A stretch of 64,000 nt of DNA from positions 38,564,901 to 38,628,900 of the forward strand of contig JAWZYU010000034.1 in assembly GCA_038380435.1 (NCBI GenBank), read 5' to 3'. Source of the DNA: Ryuthela nishihirai (Eukaryota > Arthropoda > Arachnida > Araneae > Heptathelidae). The stretch's first letter is position 1. Every line of letters starts with the position of its first letter. Below the pieces are notes generated by a model that ran no database searches, was not told the origin of the DNA, and saw only the letters and a list, made by a program, of their open reading frames with translations. The position numbers and the translations under genes were made by a program. Below, in pieces: positions 1 through 11,600 of the stretch.

Positions 1-283
1 CCGCCTTGCCCACGGTCAGTAGGGGACACCAATGGGCTTGGAAAGGCCGCCGTCCGTCGGATGGGACGTTAAGCCGTGGCCCCGTGTGCGGGAGAGCCAT
101 TCCTTGTGCAGCGGAAAAGAACACGCTGGATGGCCTTAACGGGAGGCTACCATCTGTCTCCCAACAGCTGTTCCAGTGGGTCCCCTCCCCCAACCTTCTC
201 TGAGCCTTCGGGGTCCATGTGACCTGGCCATTTAGCCCATGGTGTGCAAAAAAGTGCCGCTCAGAGGTAAAACAATCCAACCC
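1..283 (+). mobile_element. SINE1 copy, cut by window start
   Basis: This is the body and tail of the dominant SINE of the window (SINE1). Full copies have a tRNA-like head with A box TGGCTCAGTCGG and B box GGTTCGAGTCC, a central part with the paired motifs GGGACGTTAAGCCG and GCACGTTAAAGAAC, and a tail of repeated AACCC. The central motif pair resembles, from memory, the conserved central domains of widespread metazoan SINEs. Only the part after the head is inside the window. Confidence 0.85.
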
Positions 284-784
284 TGTGCATTTTTCGTGAA
301 ATTTTCTGAAAACCACTAAAACGAAGGGGAAAATGTTACATTGCAATGAAAATCGTCCCCTGCTCCCCCCACACCCATTTTTTTCCACATCTGGGCCTGA
401 CTGCAGAGAAGGAAGAGTGATATTTCTCGAAAAATAAAGAGAATAAATGTTTTTTTTTTTAAGGAAAAAAGGTAGTTGTTGACTGCATTAAAAATATTAA
501 ATTTTCTACTAAATTATTTAGCGTTGAATCAGAAAATTTATTCACATTGGGTGAATTATATTTAATTAAATTGTATTTATAAATTAAATTGTATTTATTA
601 TAATTAAACTGTTTGACATTGTATGTCAAAATTATTTGACATACAATGAACTAAATCAGGCATGACAAAGATACGGCCCGAGGGCCATGAGGTGCCCCCC
701 CGGGGCATTTAGAATGCGGCCCGCGACCTCAATTAATAATACTCGAATTTCATGAATAGTTTTTCTATACATTGAACACATTGG
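284..784. other. AT-rich spacer, no gene seen
   Basis: No credible coding frame. A short hairpin lies at 617-648 (arms CATTGTATGTCAAA and its complement). A GC-rich patch at 659-732 containing GCGGCCCGCGACC looks like a decayed end of a hAT-type nonautonomous element, but no terminal repeat pair could be matched. Confidence 0.5.
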
Positions 785-998
785 TACAGTCGCTCAAAAA
801 AGTATCCGACCACTATGGTTGATTACCGAATTCAGAAAAAATATCTGGCAACGATTTTTTTTAGAAATTAGTGATCTGGCAACCGTGTCACGTGACACGA
901 AGGTTGCCAGATCACTAATTTCTAAAAAAATCGTTGCCAGATATTTTTTCTGAATTCGGTAATCAACCATAGTGTTCGGATACTTTTTTGAGCGACTC
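785..998. mobile_element. Palindromic Tc1/mariner-type MITE
   Basis: It starts TACAGTCGCTCAAAAAAG and ends with the inverted form. The two halves are complementary around the centre GTCACGTGACAC, so the whole 214-bp unit can fold into one hairpin. The terminal sequence and TA dinucleotide fit a nonautonomous Tc1/mariner element. The last bases are CTC instead of GTA, so the right-hand TA is lost. This is the reference copy for the family found about ten more times in the window. Confidence 0.75.
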
Positions 999-1170
999 AA
1001 CCCATTCAAATACGACCATTTCTGATACAAATTACCATTTCTGATACAAAATACGACATTTCTGATTCAAATACGACCATTTCTGAATTCGGTAATCAAC
1101 CATAGTGGTCGGATACTTTTTTGAGCGACTCAACCCATTCAAATACGACCATTTCAAATACGACCCATTC
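948..1170. repeat. Tandem duplication of a MITE end plus a simple ACGACCATTTC repeat
   Basis: The right end of the MITE and the following ATACGACCATTTC motif are repeated about 137 bp downstream (about 1084-1170). Short ATACGACCATTTC units repeat between them. There is no coding content. Confidence 0.6.
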
Positions 1171-1470
1171 AAATACCTCCATTTCCACGAAAGAGCTGTC
1201 CCAGTTATTTAAATAATCAATGCAGGTTTGGTAAAATTTATGAATTGCATTTTTAAATATGTTGTCATCAATGTTTTGGGTTTTTTTTAAATGTAAAATT
1301 TTGCTTTAGTATTTATAAGTAAAAACCTATAATAACCTATTATTATCACAAAATAAAGGACAAAAATGACAAAATTTAAAAATTACAATTTTAGAAAAAA
1401 AATAAATCTAAAAGACAGAGCAGTGAAATAAAGAACTGTCCTCTTAAATAAAGGACGTATGGTCACCGTA
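1171..1470. other. AT-rich spacer, no gene seen
   Basis: A+T-rich sequence without a credible reading frame or a recognisable repeat boundary. Confidence 0.4.
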
Positions 1471-1597
1471 GCCATAGCAGAAGGTCTGTGAGGATGGCAG
1501 GACCTCAGCAGAAAAACGACACATACATCCATACCTTACCCGGGGCTCGAACCCAGGTCCCGTAGATCAGTAGCCAAGCGTGCTAACCACTCGGCCA
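1471..1597 (-). mobile_element. SINE2 copy (5' part)
   Basis: SINE2 is a second tRNA-derived family. Its head has a Leu/Ser-like A box (GGCCGAGTGGTTAG) and B box GGTTCGAGCCC. It is followed by GGCATGGATGT, a GAGGTCCTGCCATCCTC block, a CTGACAGGCTCCTGTCAG hairpin and an ATTT tail. This minus-strand copy has the head and central block only. Confidence 0.8.
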
Positions 1598-2445
1598 AAT
1601 AAAAACAAAACAAAACTGCTGTGTGCTTTAAAAAAACTGCAAGTTGCACAACAAAACATCACAGTCCTTGAACATTTAATAACAAATAATAAAAACAGAA
1701 TTAAGTTCCAATCACAAAACCGAACTTTCTGTGAAAGAGTCAACTTGTAATACATGTGAATCAAAGAAATAAAAAATGCTGTGATAATCCTGGAAACAAG
1801 GAACATCTAACTCCATATATGGGAACAACTGTGCTCGGAAGAAAAGGATTTTGGCAATATTTTAAAACAGTGTCTAAAGGTATTTATAACTATGTATTTA
1901 GTCAATGCAGGAGTTTACCTTTAAACTGCCCCCAGCTTTAATAGTGCATTATCGCTAAACTTACCTAAATAATAAATTGAAAGTTTCACTCAAATGTCTC
2001 TAAATTTCTCTTTTTAACAATATGTCCTTGATATTTAAAGAGTTATTGAAGCTGAAATATTTAACTTTTTTACACCCAAATTGGTGAAAACTGGAAAATC
2101 AAAATCTTTTCCCAAACTTCAAATATTACATGTTAGTGAACGATTTGTTATAACAGTTGCGGATTATTTGTTGAATAAAATTTTCATGATTAACAAAAGT
2201 TACGGTTAACCTTTCAGCCTCCATAATTCCTTAAATATTAAACGACTATGAGTCCCATGTTGACAGATATAATTCCTTTGCTACTCATTTATTTTCAAAG
2301 TTAAGGAGCTTTTCGTTATTAATGGGACTTTTCATTAATATATATAATATATAATTACATAAATATTATAAATAAATATAAAATATTTATTATTTTAATA
2401 TAAATATTTAATAAATGCATAATATTTATTACATTAATTATATTG
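1598..2445. other. AT-rich region, no gene seen
   Basis: The region is rich in A-runs and TAAATATTTA-type sequence. The open frames here are short, antisense to each other, and have no protein-like composition. I see nothing I can name. Confidence 0.4.
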
Positions 2446-2657
2446 GCCGTACCGTGGCCGAGTGATTAGTGCGCTTGGCTACTGATCTTAGGGACCTGGG
2501 TTCGAGCTCCGGGTTAAGGCATGGATGTATGTGTGGGTTTTCTGCTGAGGTCCTGACATCTTCACAGACCTTCCTACTATGGCATGTAAACTGACAGGCT
2601 CCTGTCAGACCTCTGTGGCAAGCAGCTGCTTGAGGGGAGAATTTATTTATATTTTTT
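2446..2657 (+). mobile_element. SINE2, near full length
   Basis: It runs from the GCCGTACCGTGGCCGAG head through the B box (GGTTCGAGCTC, one change), the CTGACAGGCTCCTGTCAG hairpin and the ATTTATTTAT tail. It is inserted in an ATATT-rich stretch, so the target duplication cannot be delimited. Confidence 0.8.
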
Positions 2658-3120
2658 AATATATAATAAATATTATATTAATATATTATTGCGAATTTTA
2701 AAAATGGATAGGCACTGAGCGTGAGTATTAATAATTATATTTTCAAACCAATTACAATACAATGCAAATTGTTACAAAAATATGGATGAAGTATCTTATA
2801 AACAAATTAACTACTATCATACATAAGTCATTAACCTTTTTTTTACAGAGTATACAATATCAGTTCTGTCTGTTGTACTAAAATACTACCTCTTCACTTT
2901 GTTTACCATGTCACTTGAATACCTTCTGACGTAAACTCTCGTCCTATGCTAGTTCACTAAACTTTTGTTACTAACAACAGAAAACAAACACCAGCGCACA
3001 CACTAATAAATATATTAATTATTTTCACTTAACGCGCACTGAATCAGACCATCTGAAAGACCTTTGAGATCTCACAACTTTAACACACTGCACTGCTATC
3101 ATTTTTTTATTCTTCCGAAT
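2658..3120. other. AT-rich unique spacer
   Basis: No coding frame, tRNA or recognisable repeat seen. Confidence 0.4.
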
Positions 3121-3133
3121 CGTTCTAAGTTCC

Positions 3134-3522
3134 TGGGGCGGGGGTGGCTCAGGTGGTAGCGCGCCAGGCTCGTAATCTGTAGTTCCCAGGTTCGAGTCCC
3201 AGCTGGGTCAGCGTTGAGATTTATCTCCACAAAATTCCCCGCCCTGCCCACGGTCAGTAGGGGACACCGATGGGCTTGGAAAGGCCGCCGTCCGTCGAAT
3301 GGAATGTTAAGTCGTGGCCTCGTGTGCGGGAGAGCCATACCCTGTGCACGTTAAAGAAAACGCTGGATGGCCTTGACGGGAGGCTACCATCTGTCTCCCA
3401 ACAGCTATTCCAGTCGGTCCCCTCCCCCAACCTTCTCTGAGCCTTCGGGGTCCATGTGACCTGGCCATTTAGCCCATGGTGTGCAAAAAAGTGCCGCTCA
3501 GAGGTAAAACAACCCAACCCAA
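3134..3522 (+). mobile_element. Full-length SINE1 with 13-bp target duplication
   Basis: This is a complete SINE1 from the GGGGCGGGGGTGGCTC head to the AACCCAACCCAA tail. It is flanked by the direct repeat CGTTCTAAGTTCC at 3121-3133 and 3523-3535. That shows LINE-type target-primed insertion and gives the true SINE boundaries, about 389 bp. Confidence 0.93.
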
Positions 3523-3566
3523 CGTTCTAAGTTCCAATTCGTTGGCTAAATTTAATCTCACGTATC

Positions 3567-3638
3567 TCCTACTATGGCATATAAACTGACAGGCTCCTGT
3601 CAGACCTCTGTGGCAAGCAGCTGCTTGAGGGGGTATTT
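3567..3638 (+). mobile_element. SINE2 3' fragment
   Basis: Only the 3' third is present, with ACTATGGCATATAAACTGAC and the CTGACAGGCTCCTGTCAG hairpin, followed by an A-rich tail. It lies about 120 bp from the oppositely oriented copy at 3760-3960. Confidence 0.75.
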
Positions 3639-3759
3639 TAAAAAAAATAAAATAAAAAAAAGCACAAACGAGTGTTCAAGTCACGTTAAGTCATGAAGTC
3701 ACTGCTGCTCGTTCATCTGTCGTAACAATATAATAAATATTATATATATATAAAAAATA

Positions 3760-3960
3760 AATAAATCCCCCCTCAAGCAGCTGCTTGCCACAGAGGTCTG
3801 ACAGGAGCCTGTCAGTTTATATGCCATAGTAGAAGGTCTGAGAGGATGGCAGGACCTCAGCAGAAAAACAACACGAACGTCCATGCTTTACCTGGGGCTC
3901 GAACCCAGGTCCCTTAGATCAAGTAGCCAAGCGTGCTAACCACTCGGCCATGGGACGGCT
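3760..3960 (-). mobile_element. SINE2, near full length
   Basis: Minus-strand copy with ATTT-type tail, hairpin block, B box and head ending in GGCCGAGTGG (read on the minus strand). With the plus-strand fragment at 3567-3638 it forms an inverted pair. Confidence 0.8.
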
Positions 3961-4065
3961 AATATATATAAGAATTAAATAATTCATTATTATTTAATGG
4001 GACTTTTCATTCACATTTGTAATATAGCTTATAAACATCGAACTTGTTTCGTTGCCTGTAACTTT

Positions 4066-4797
4066 GGGGCGGGGGTGGCTTAGCCGGTAGCGCGCCAGGC
4101 TCGTAATCTGTAGTTCCCAGGTTCGAGTCCCAGCCGGGTCAGCGTTGATATTTATCTCGGCAAAATTTCCCCGCCCTGCCCACGGTCAGTAGGGGACACC
4201 GATGGGCTTGGAAAGGCCGCCGTCCGTCGGATGGGACGGTAAGCCGTGGTCCCGTGTGCGGGAGAGCCATACCGTGTGCACGTTAAAGAGCACGCTGGAT
4301 GGCCTTGACGGGAGGCTACCATCTGTCTCCCAACAGCTGTTCCAGTGGGTCCCCTCCCCCAACCTTCTCTGAGCCTTCGGGGTCCATGTGACCTGGCCAT
4401 TTAGCCCATGGTGTGCAAAAAAGTGCCGCTCAGAGGTAAAACAACCCAACGTTAAAGAACACGCTGGATGGCCTTGACGGGAGGCTACCATCTGTCTCCC
4501 AACAGCTGTTCCAGTGGGTCCCCTCCCTCAACCTTCTCTGAGCCTTCAGGGTCCATGTGACCTGGCCATTTAGCCCATGGTGTGCAAAAAAGTGCCGCTC
4601 AGAGGTAAAACAACCCAACGTTAAAGAACACGCTGGATGGCCTTGACGGGAGGCTACCATCTGTCTCCCAACAGCTGTTCCATTGGGTCCCTCCCCCAAC
4701 CTTCTCTGAGCCTTCGGGGTCCATGTGACCTGGCCATTTAGCCCATGGTGTGCAAAAAAGTGCCGCTCAGAGGTAAAACAACCCAACCCAACCCAAA
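4066..4797 (+). mobile_element. SINE1 with its 3' half triplicated (about 169-bp units)
   Basis: A full head and body are followed by three tandem copies of the segment from GTTAAAGAACACGCTGG to the CAACCC tail. Each repeat joins tail to body at the junction CAACCCAACGTTAAAGAAC. A TGTAACTTTG/TATAACTTTG repeat at about 4057-4066 and 4801-4810 brackets the whole. Either the already triplicated copy inserted as a unit, or the triplication followed insertion. Confidence 0.85.
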
Positions 4798-4810
4798 GTC
4801 TATAACTTTG

Positions 4811-5230
4811 AAAGAACGCAAGCATTTTGAGTTGATGGAGTTAATTCTTTTTCTTATCGCAACTCCTCCCTGATGAGCTTTCAATCACTCATCTATCCTC
4901 AGGGAGCTAAAAGATGAATAGAAGAGATGGAGAAGATTCTGAGAAGACAGCAGATTCTCGAGGAACGATATAGTCACTCGTAAATCTTGTGATTCTCCCC
5001 TGGTATTGATTGCAGACACTCTATTAACCGATGCCTCCGTTACTATAGTAACCAGGTGCGGATGTTAGCTTTCTTATCATGCTTTTTGAAATTGGAAACC
5101 AGTAAGTGTACGGCCACACGGAAAGTTGTTTTTTGCGGTGTAAACATTACGGCCATTTCGCCATTTCGTAACTTTGTGGAGTCTTAGAACAAAACCATTG
5201 TGAAAAATCGGTTCTGACAGGTGCTTTCTT
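4811..5230. other. Unassigned spacer
   Basis: Mixed-composition sequence with no frame I would call a gene. A minus-strand frame at 5077-5259 reads 60 residues without family resemblance. Confidence 0.35.
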
Positions 5231-5364
5231 GAACACAATGGTCTAAATAGCCAGGTCACAAGGACCCCAAGGGCTTAGAGAAGATTGGGGGAAGGGGTTG
5301 GATTGGTATTCCTCTAAGAGTCACTTTTTTGGCACAAAACGGACTAAATGGCTAGGTCACAAGG
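5231..5364 (-). mobile_element. Old SINE1 3' fragments
   Basis: Two degenerate pieces of the SINE1 tail region, recognisable by GGTCACAAGGACCCC, GAGAAGATTGGGGGAAGG and ATGGCTAGGTCACAAGG. They flank the younger copy that begins at 5365. Confidence 0.6.
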
Positions 5365-5710
5365 GTTGGGTTGTTTTACCTTTGAGCGGCACTTTTTTTG
5401 CACACCATGGGCTAAATGGCCAGGTCACATGGACCCCGAAGGCTCAGAGAAGGTTGGGGGAGGGGACCCACTGGAACAGCTGTTGGGAGACGGTAGCCTC
5501 CCGTCAAGGCCATCCAGCGTGTTCTTTAACGTGCACAGGGTATGGCTCTCCCGCACACGGGGCCACGGCTTAACGTCCCATCCGACGGACGGCGGCCTTT
5601 CCAAGTCCATCGGTGTCCCCTACTGACCGTGGGCAGGGCGGGGAGTTTTGCGGAGATAAATCTCAACGCTGACCCAGCTGGGACTCGAACCTGGGAACTA
5701 CAGATTACGA
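5365..5710 (-). mobile_element. SINE1, head partly missing
   Basis: It runs from the GTTGGGTTGTTTTACC tail to the B-box region and stops within the head at ACAGATTACGA, so the A-box end is lost. Similarity to younger copies is high. Confidence 0.85.
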
Positions 5711-5747
5711 TTGAATCGGACTGTGTTTGGGATTGAATCACAGACGC

Positions 5748-5954
5748 AGGTTGGGTTGTTTTACCTCTGAGCGGCACTTTTTTGCACACAGTGGGCTAAG
5801 TGGCCAGGTCACAAGGACCCCAAACACTCAGCGTTGTTTACAGGAAGGAAGTATTGGGTTGTTTGACTCTGAACGGCACTTTTTTTGCCCACCACGTGAT
5901 AAATAGCCAGGTCACAAGGACCCCGAAGGCTCAGAGAAGGTTAGGAGAGGGTTG
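5748..5954 (-). mobile_element. Two SINE1 3'-end fragments
   Basis: Two short tail segments (about 5748-5825 and 5850-5950) keep the GTTTTACCTCTGAGCGGCAC block and GGCCAGGTCACAAGGACCCC, but not the head. Confidence 0.7.
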
Positions 5955-6328
5955 TTGGGTTGTTTTACCTCTGAGCGGCACTTTTTTGCACACCATTGGT
6001 TAAATGGCCAGGTGACAAGGACCCCGAAGTCTCAGAGAAGGTTGGGGGAGGAGACCCACTGGAACAGCTGTTGGGAGATAGATAGTAGCCTCCGGTCAAG
6101 GCCATCCAGCGTGTTCTTTAACGTGCACAGGGTATGGCTATCCCGCACATGAGCTTAACGTTCCATCCGACGGACGGCGGCCTTTCCAAACCCATCGGTG
6201 TCCCCTACTGACCGTGGGCAGGGCGGGGAATTTTGCGGAGATAAATCTCAACGCTGACCCAGCTGGGACTCGAACCTGGGAACTACAGATTATGAGCCTG
6301 GCACGCTACCGACCGAGCAACCCCCGCC
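5955..6328 (-). mobile_element. SINE1, near full length
   Basis: Tail to head, ending in GACCGAGCAACCCCCGCC (read on plus). The following 6329-6351 (CTCAGAGGTAAAACAACC) is a plus-oriented tail remnant of another copy. Confidence 0.85.
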
Positions 6329-6456
6329 GCTCAGAGGTAAAACAACCGAACAGTGTAAGGTTCCTTTTCATTGTTTCAAAGTTTCCAGCCACCTCTTTAA
6401 AGTAATTAATAAGAGAGTTTTACTTTGGAATAGAAGCAGCTTTTCCAATGAACAAT

Positions 6457-6849
6457 GGGGCGGGGGTGGCTCTGTTGGTAGCGCGCCAGGCTCATAATCT
6501 GCAGTTCCCAGGTTCGAGTCCCAGCTGGGTCAGCGTTGAGATTTATCTCCGCAAAATTCTCCGCCCTGCCCACGGTCAGTAGGGGACACCGATGGGCTTG
6601 GAAAGGCCGTCGCCCGTCGGATGGGACGTTAAGCCGTGGCCCCGTGTGCGGGAGAGCCATACCCTGTGCACGTTAAAGAACACACTGGATGGCCTTGACG
6701 GGAGGCTACCATCTGTCTCCCAACAGCTGTTCCAGTGGGTCCCCTCCCCCAACCTTCTCTGAGCATTCGGGGTCCATGTGACCTGGCCATTTAGCCCATG
6801 GTGTGCAAAAAAGTGCCGCTCAGAGGTAAAACAACCCAACCAACCCAAC
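6457..6849 (+). mobile_element. Full-length SINE1 with GAACAAT target duplication
   Basis: Complete copy bracketed by GAACAAT at 6450-6456 and 6850-6856. Confidence 0.9.
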
Positions 6850-6856
6850 GAACAAT

Positions 6857-7389
6857 AATCCTATACAAACGTTAGAATAGTTAATACGATTATGGCGCCA
6901 ACACCGAGAAATAGAAACCAGCGTCTTATTATCTCGAAGAAACAAGAACTTAAAAAAAAAGAATTTAAAGAATTAAAAGTCAAAAACAGAGCTTAAAATG
7001 GAAGTTCAAAAAAAAATGTTAAAGGCTGTTTTAATTTCCGTCTTTCACTGATGTTCGCTGAATCTGTCCACACATTACACGAATAAAAAAGAAAAATGTT
7101 GATTCTCTTTTAAGCAATTGTCTGGAATTTTCAGATATTCGTGGCCACTTTTTTTTTTCTGGGAGAACAAGTTTTTGATCTTCGGAAAATTTAATTTTTC
7201 CTTCTTGTTCCAAGCAGGAAAGATCTGAGATATTTTTTGTTAGAAAGGAAAAGTTATTTCCTGGAATTTATTGTTTTTTTTTAATCAAATCCCGAATACA
7301 TTCCCCAAATTTTCTCATAATCTCAGGTCAGAGTTGGGAAATTGGAAACTTTGGTCAAACACATATTGCAGTATCGAATTTTTGTTCGG
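6857..7389. other. AT-rich spacer, no gene seen
   Basis: A and T runs and short antisense frames only. No recognised repeat or gene. Confidence 0.4.
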
Positions 7390-8221
7390 TTGGTTTACAT
7401 TTGAGAGGCACTTTATTTGCACACAATGGACTAAATGTTCAGGTCACAAGGACCCCATGGACTCAGGGATAGTTAAGGGGAGGGGAACCAGGGGACAGTT
7501 GTTAAGAGAGAGATGGAAGCCTCACATCAAGACCATCCAGTGTGTTCTTCAACTTGCACACAATGGGCTAAATGTCCAGATCATCAGGACCTTATAGGCT
7601 AAGGGATTGGGTTGGGTTGTTTTACCTCTGAGCGCCACTTTTTGTACACCATGGGCTAAATGGCCAGGTCACAAGGACCCCGAAGGCTCAGAGAAGGTTA
7701 GGGGAAGGAACCCACTGGAACAGCTGTTGGGAGACAGATGGTAGCCTCCCGTCAATGCCATCCAGCGTGTTCTTTAACGTTGGGTTGTTTTACCTCTGAG
7801 CGGCAATTTTTTGCACACAATGGGATAAATGGCCAGGTCACAAGGACCCCGAGGGATTAGGGATAGTTAAGGGGAGGGGAACCAGGGGACAGTTGGTAAG
7901 AGAGAGACGGAAGCCTCATCTCAAGACCATCCAGTGTGTTCTTTAATGGCAGACAATGGGCTAAATGCCCGGGTCAAAAAGACCTCATGGGCTCAGGGAC
8001 AGCTGTTAAGAGAGAGATGGAAGCCTAAACTCAAGACCATCCAGTGTGTTCTTTAATGGCAAACAATGGGCTAAATGTCCAGGTCACAAGGACCTCATGT
8101 GCTCAGGGATAGTTAGGGGGAGGGGAACCAGGGGACAGGTGCTAAAAGACAGGCGGAAACCCTACCTAAAGGCCATCCAGTGTGTTCTTCGACTTGCACA
8201 CGATGGGCTAAATGTCCACGT
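7390..8221 (-). repeat. Divergent SINE1-derived tandem units (edge of the 137-bp satellite)
   Basis: About six irregular units descend from the SINE1 3' half. Markers are GGCTAAATG, CACAAGGACC, GGGATAGTTAAGGGGAGGGGA and CATCCAGTGTGTTCTT. Units at 7610-7790 keep the ancestral TTGGGTTGTTTTACCTC block. Units at 7930-8220 have lost it and join TTCTTTAATGG directly to CAAACAATGGG. They show intermediate stages between the SINE and the homogeneous satellite that follows. Confidence 0.75.
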
Positions 8222-8612
8222 TGGTTGGGTTGGGTTGTTTTACCTCTGAGCGGCACTTTTTTGCACACCATGGGCTAAATGGCCAGGTCACATGGATCCC
8301 GAAGGCTCAGAGAAGGTTGGGGGAGGGGACCCACTGGAACAGCTGTTGGGAGACAGATGGTAGCCTCCCGTCAAGGCCATCCAGCGTGTTCTTTAATATG
8401 CACAGGGTATGGCTCTCCCGCACACGGGGACACGGCTTAACGTCCTATCCAACGGAGGGCGGCCTTTCCAAGCCCATCGGTGTCCCCTACTGACCGTGGG
8501 CAGGGCGGGGAATTTTTGCGGAGATAAATCTCAACGCTGACCCAGCTGGGACTCGAACCTGGGAACTACAGATTACGAGCCTGGCGCGCTACCGACTGAG
8601 CCACCCCCGTCC
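8222..8612 (-). mobile_element. SINE1 inserted into the satellite, 14-bp target duplication
   Basis: Full copy whose target duplication CTAAATGTCCACGT (8208-8221 and 8613-8626) is satellite sequence. The satellite therefore already existed when this copy landed. Confidence 0.92.
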
Positions 8613-11600
8613 CTAAATGTCCACGTCACAAGGACCCCATGGGCTCAGGGATAGTTAAGGGGAGGGGAACCAGGGGACAGGTGCTAAAAGACAGGCGGAA
8701 GCCTCACCTGAAGGCCATCCAGTGTGTTCTTCAACTTGCACACAATGGGCTAAATGTCCACGTCACAAGGACCCCATGGGCTCAGGGATAGTTAAGGGGA
8801 GGGGAACAAGGGGACAGGTGCTAAAAGACAGGCGGAAGCCTCACCTGAAGGCCATCCAGTGTGTTCTTCAACTTGCACACAATGGGCTAAATGTCCACGT
8901 CACAAGGACCCCATGGGCTCAGGGATAGTTAAGGGGAGGGGAACAAGGGGACAGGTGCTAAAAGACAGGCGGAAGCCTCACCTGAAGGCCATCCAGTGTG
9001 TTCTTCAACTTGCACACAATGGGCTAAATGTCCACGTCACAAGGACCCCATGGGCTCAGGGATAGTTAAGGGGAGGGGAACCAGGGGACAGGTGCTAAAA
9101 GACAGGCGGAAGCCTCACCTGAAGGCCATCCAGTGTGTTCTTCAACTTGCACACAATGGGCTAAATGTCCACGTCACAAGGACCCCATGGGCTCAGGGAT
9201 AGTTAAGGGGAGGGGAACAAGGGGACAGGTGCTAAAAGACAGGCGGAAGCCTCACCTGAAGGCCATCCAGTGTGTTCTTCAACTTGCACACAATGGGCTA
9301 AATGTCCACGTCACAAGGACCCCATGGGCTCAGGGATAGTTAAGGGGAGGGGAACCAGGGGACAGGTGCTAAAAGACAGGCGGAAGCCTCACCTGAAGGC
9401 CATCCAGTGTGTTCTTCAACTTGCACACAATGGGCTAAATGTCCACGTCACAAGGACCCCATGGGCTCAGGGATAGTTAAGGGGAGGGGAACAAGGGGAC
9501 AGGTGCTAAAAGACAGGCGGAAGCCTCACCTGAAGGCCATCCAGTGTGTTCTTCAACTTGCACACAATGGGCTAAATGTCCACGTCACAAGGACCCCATG
9601 GGCTCAGGGATAGTTAAGGGGAGGGGAACCAGGGGACAGGTGCTAAAAGACAGGCGGAAGCCTCACCTGAAGGCCATCCAGTGTGTTCTTCAACTTGCAC
9701 ACAATGGGCTAAATGTCCACGTCACAAGGACCCCATGGGCTCAGGGATAGTTAAGGGGAGGGGAACCAGGGGACAGGTGCTAAAAGACAGGCGGAAGCCT
9801 CACCTGAAGGCCATCCAGTGTGTTCTTCAACTTGCACACAATGGGCTAAATGTCCACGTCACAAGGACCCCATGGGCTCAGGGATAGTTAAGGGGAGGGG
9901 AACCAGGGGACAGGTGCTAAAAGACAGGCGGAAGCCTCACCTGAAGGCCGTCCAGTGTGTTCTTCAACTTGCACACAATGGGCTAAATGTCCACGTCACA
10001 AGGACCCCATGGGCTCAGGGATAGTTAAGGGGAGGGGAACCAGGGGACAGGTGCTAAAAGACAGGCGGAAGCCTCACCTGAAGGCCATCCAGTGTGTTCT
10101 TCAACTTGCACACAATGGGCTAAATGTCCACGTCACAAGGACCCCATGGGCTCAGGGATAGTTAAGGGGAGGGGAACCAGGGGACAGGTGCTAAAAGACA
10201 GGCGGAAGCCTCACCTGAAGGCCGTCCAGTGTGTTCTTCAACTTGCACACAATGGGCTAAATGTCCACGTCACAAGGACCCCATGGGCTCAGGGATAGTT
10301 AAGGGGAGGGGAACAAGGGGACAGGTGCTAAAAGACAGGCGGAAGCCTCACCTGAAGGCCATCCAGTGTGTTCTTCAACTTGCACACAATGGGCTAAATG
10401 TCCACGTCACAAGGACCCCATGGGCTCAGGGATAGTTAAGGGGAGGGGAACCAGGGGACAGGTGCTAAAAGACAGGCGGAAGCCTCACCTGAAGGCCATC
10501 CAGTGTGTTCTTCAACTTGCACACAATGGGCTAAATGTCCACGTCACAAGGACCCCATGGGCTCAGGGATAGTTAAGGGGAGGGGAACCAGGGGACAGGT
10601 GCTAAAAGACAGGCGGAAGCCTCACCTGAAGGCCATCCAGTGTGTTCTTCAACTTGCACACAATGGGCTAAATGTCCACGTCACAAGGACCCCATGGGCT
10701 CAGGGATAGTTAAGGGGAGGGGAACCAGGGGACAGGTGCTAAAAGACAGGCGGAAGCCTCACCTGAAGGCCATCCAGTGTGTTCTTCAACTTGCACACAA
10801 TGGGCTAAATGTCCACGTCACAAGGACCCCATGGGCTCAGGGATAGTTAAGGGGAGGGGAACCAGGGGACAGGTGCTAAAAGACAGGCGGAAGCCTCACC
10901 TGAAGGCCGTCCAGTGTGTTCTTCAACTTGCACACAATGGGCTAAATGTCCACGTCACAAGGACCCCATGGGCTCAGGGATAGTTAAGGGGAGGGGAACC
11001 AGGGGACAGGTGCTAAAAGACAGGCGGAAGCCTCACCTGAAGGCCATCCAGTGTGTTCTTCAACTTGCACACAATGGGCTAAATGTCCACGTCACAAGGA
11101 CCCCATGGGCTCAGGGATAGTTAAGGGGAGGGGAACCAGGGGACAGGTGCTAAAAGACAGGCGGAAGCCTCACCTGAAGGCCTTCCAGTGTGTTCTTCAA
11201 CTTGCACACAATGGGCTAAATGTCCACGTCACAAGGACCCCATGGGCTCAGGGATAGTTAAGGGGAGGGGAACAAGGGGACAGGTGCTAAAAGACAGGCG
11301 GAAGCCTCACCTGAAGGCCATCCAGTGTGTTCTTCAACTTGCACACAATGGGCTAAATGTCCACGTCACAAGGACCCCATGGGCTCAGGGATAGTTAAGG
11401 GGAGGGGAACCAGGGGACAGGTGCTAAAAGACAGGCGGAAGCCTCACCTGAAGGCCATCCAGTGTGTTCTTCAACTTGCACACAATGGGCTAAATGTCCA
11501 CGTCACAAGGACCCCATGGGCTCAGGGATAGTTAAGGGGAGGGGAACCAGGGGACAGGTGCTAAAAGACAGGCGGAAGCCTCACCTGAAGGCCATCCAGT

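Noticed and set aside
3254..3517. Recurrent 60-140-residue frames reading CFTSERHFFAHHGLNG and similar at dozens of loci
   Set aside because: They are translations of SINE1 in both orientations, often starting at non-ATG codons, and vary with SINE decay.
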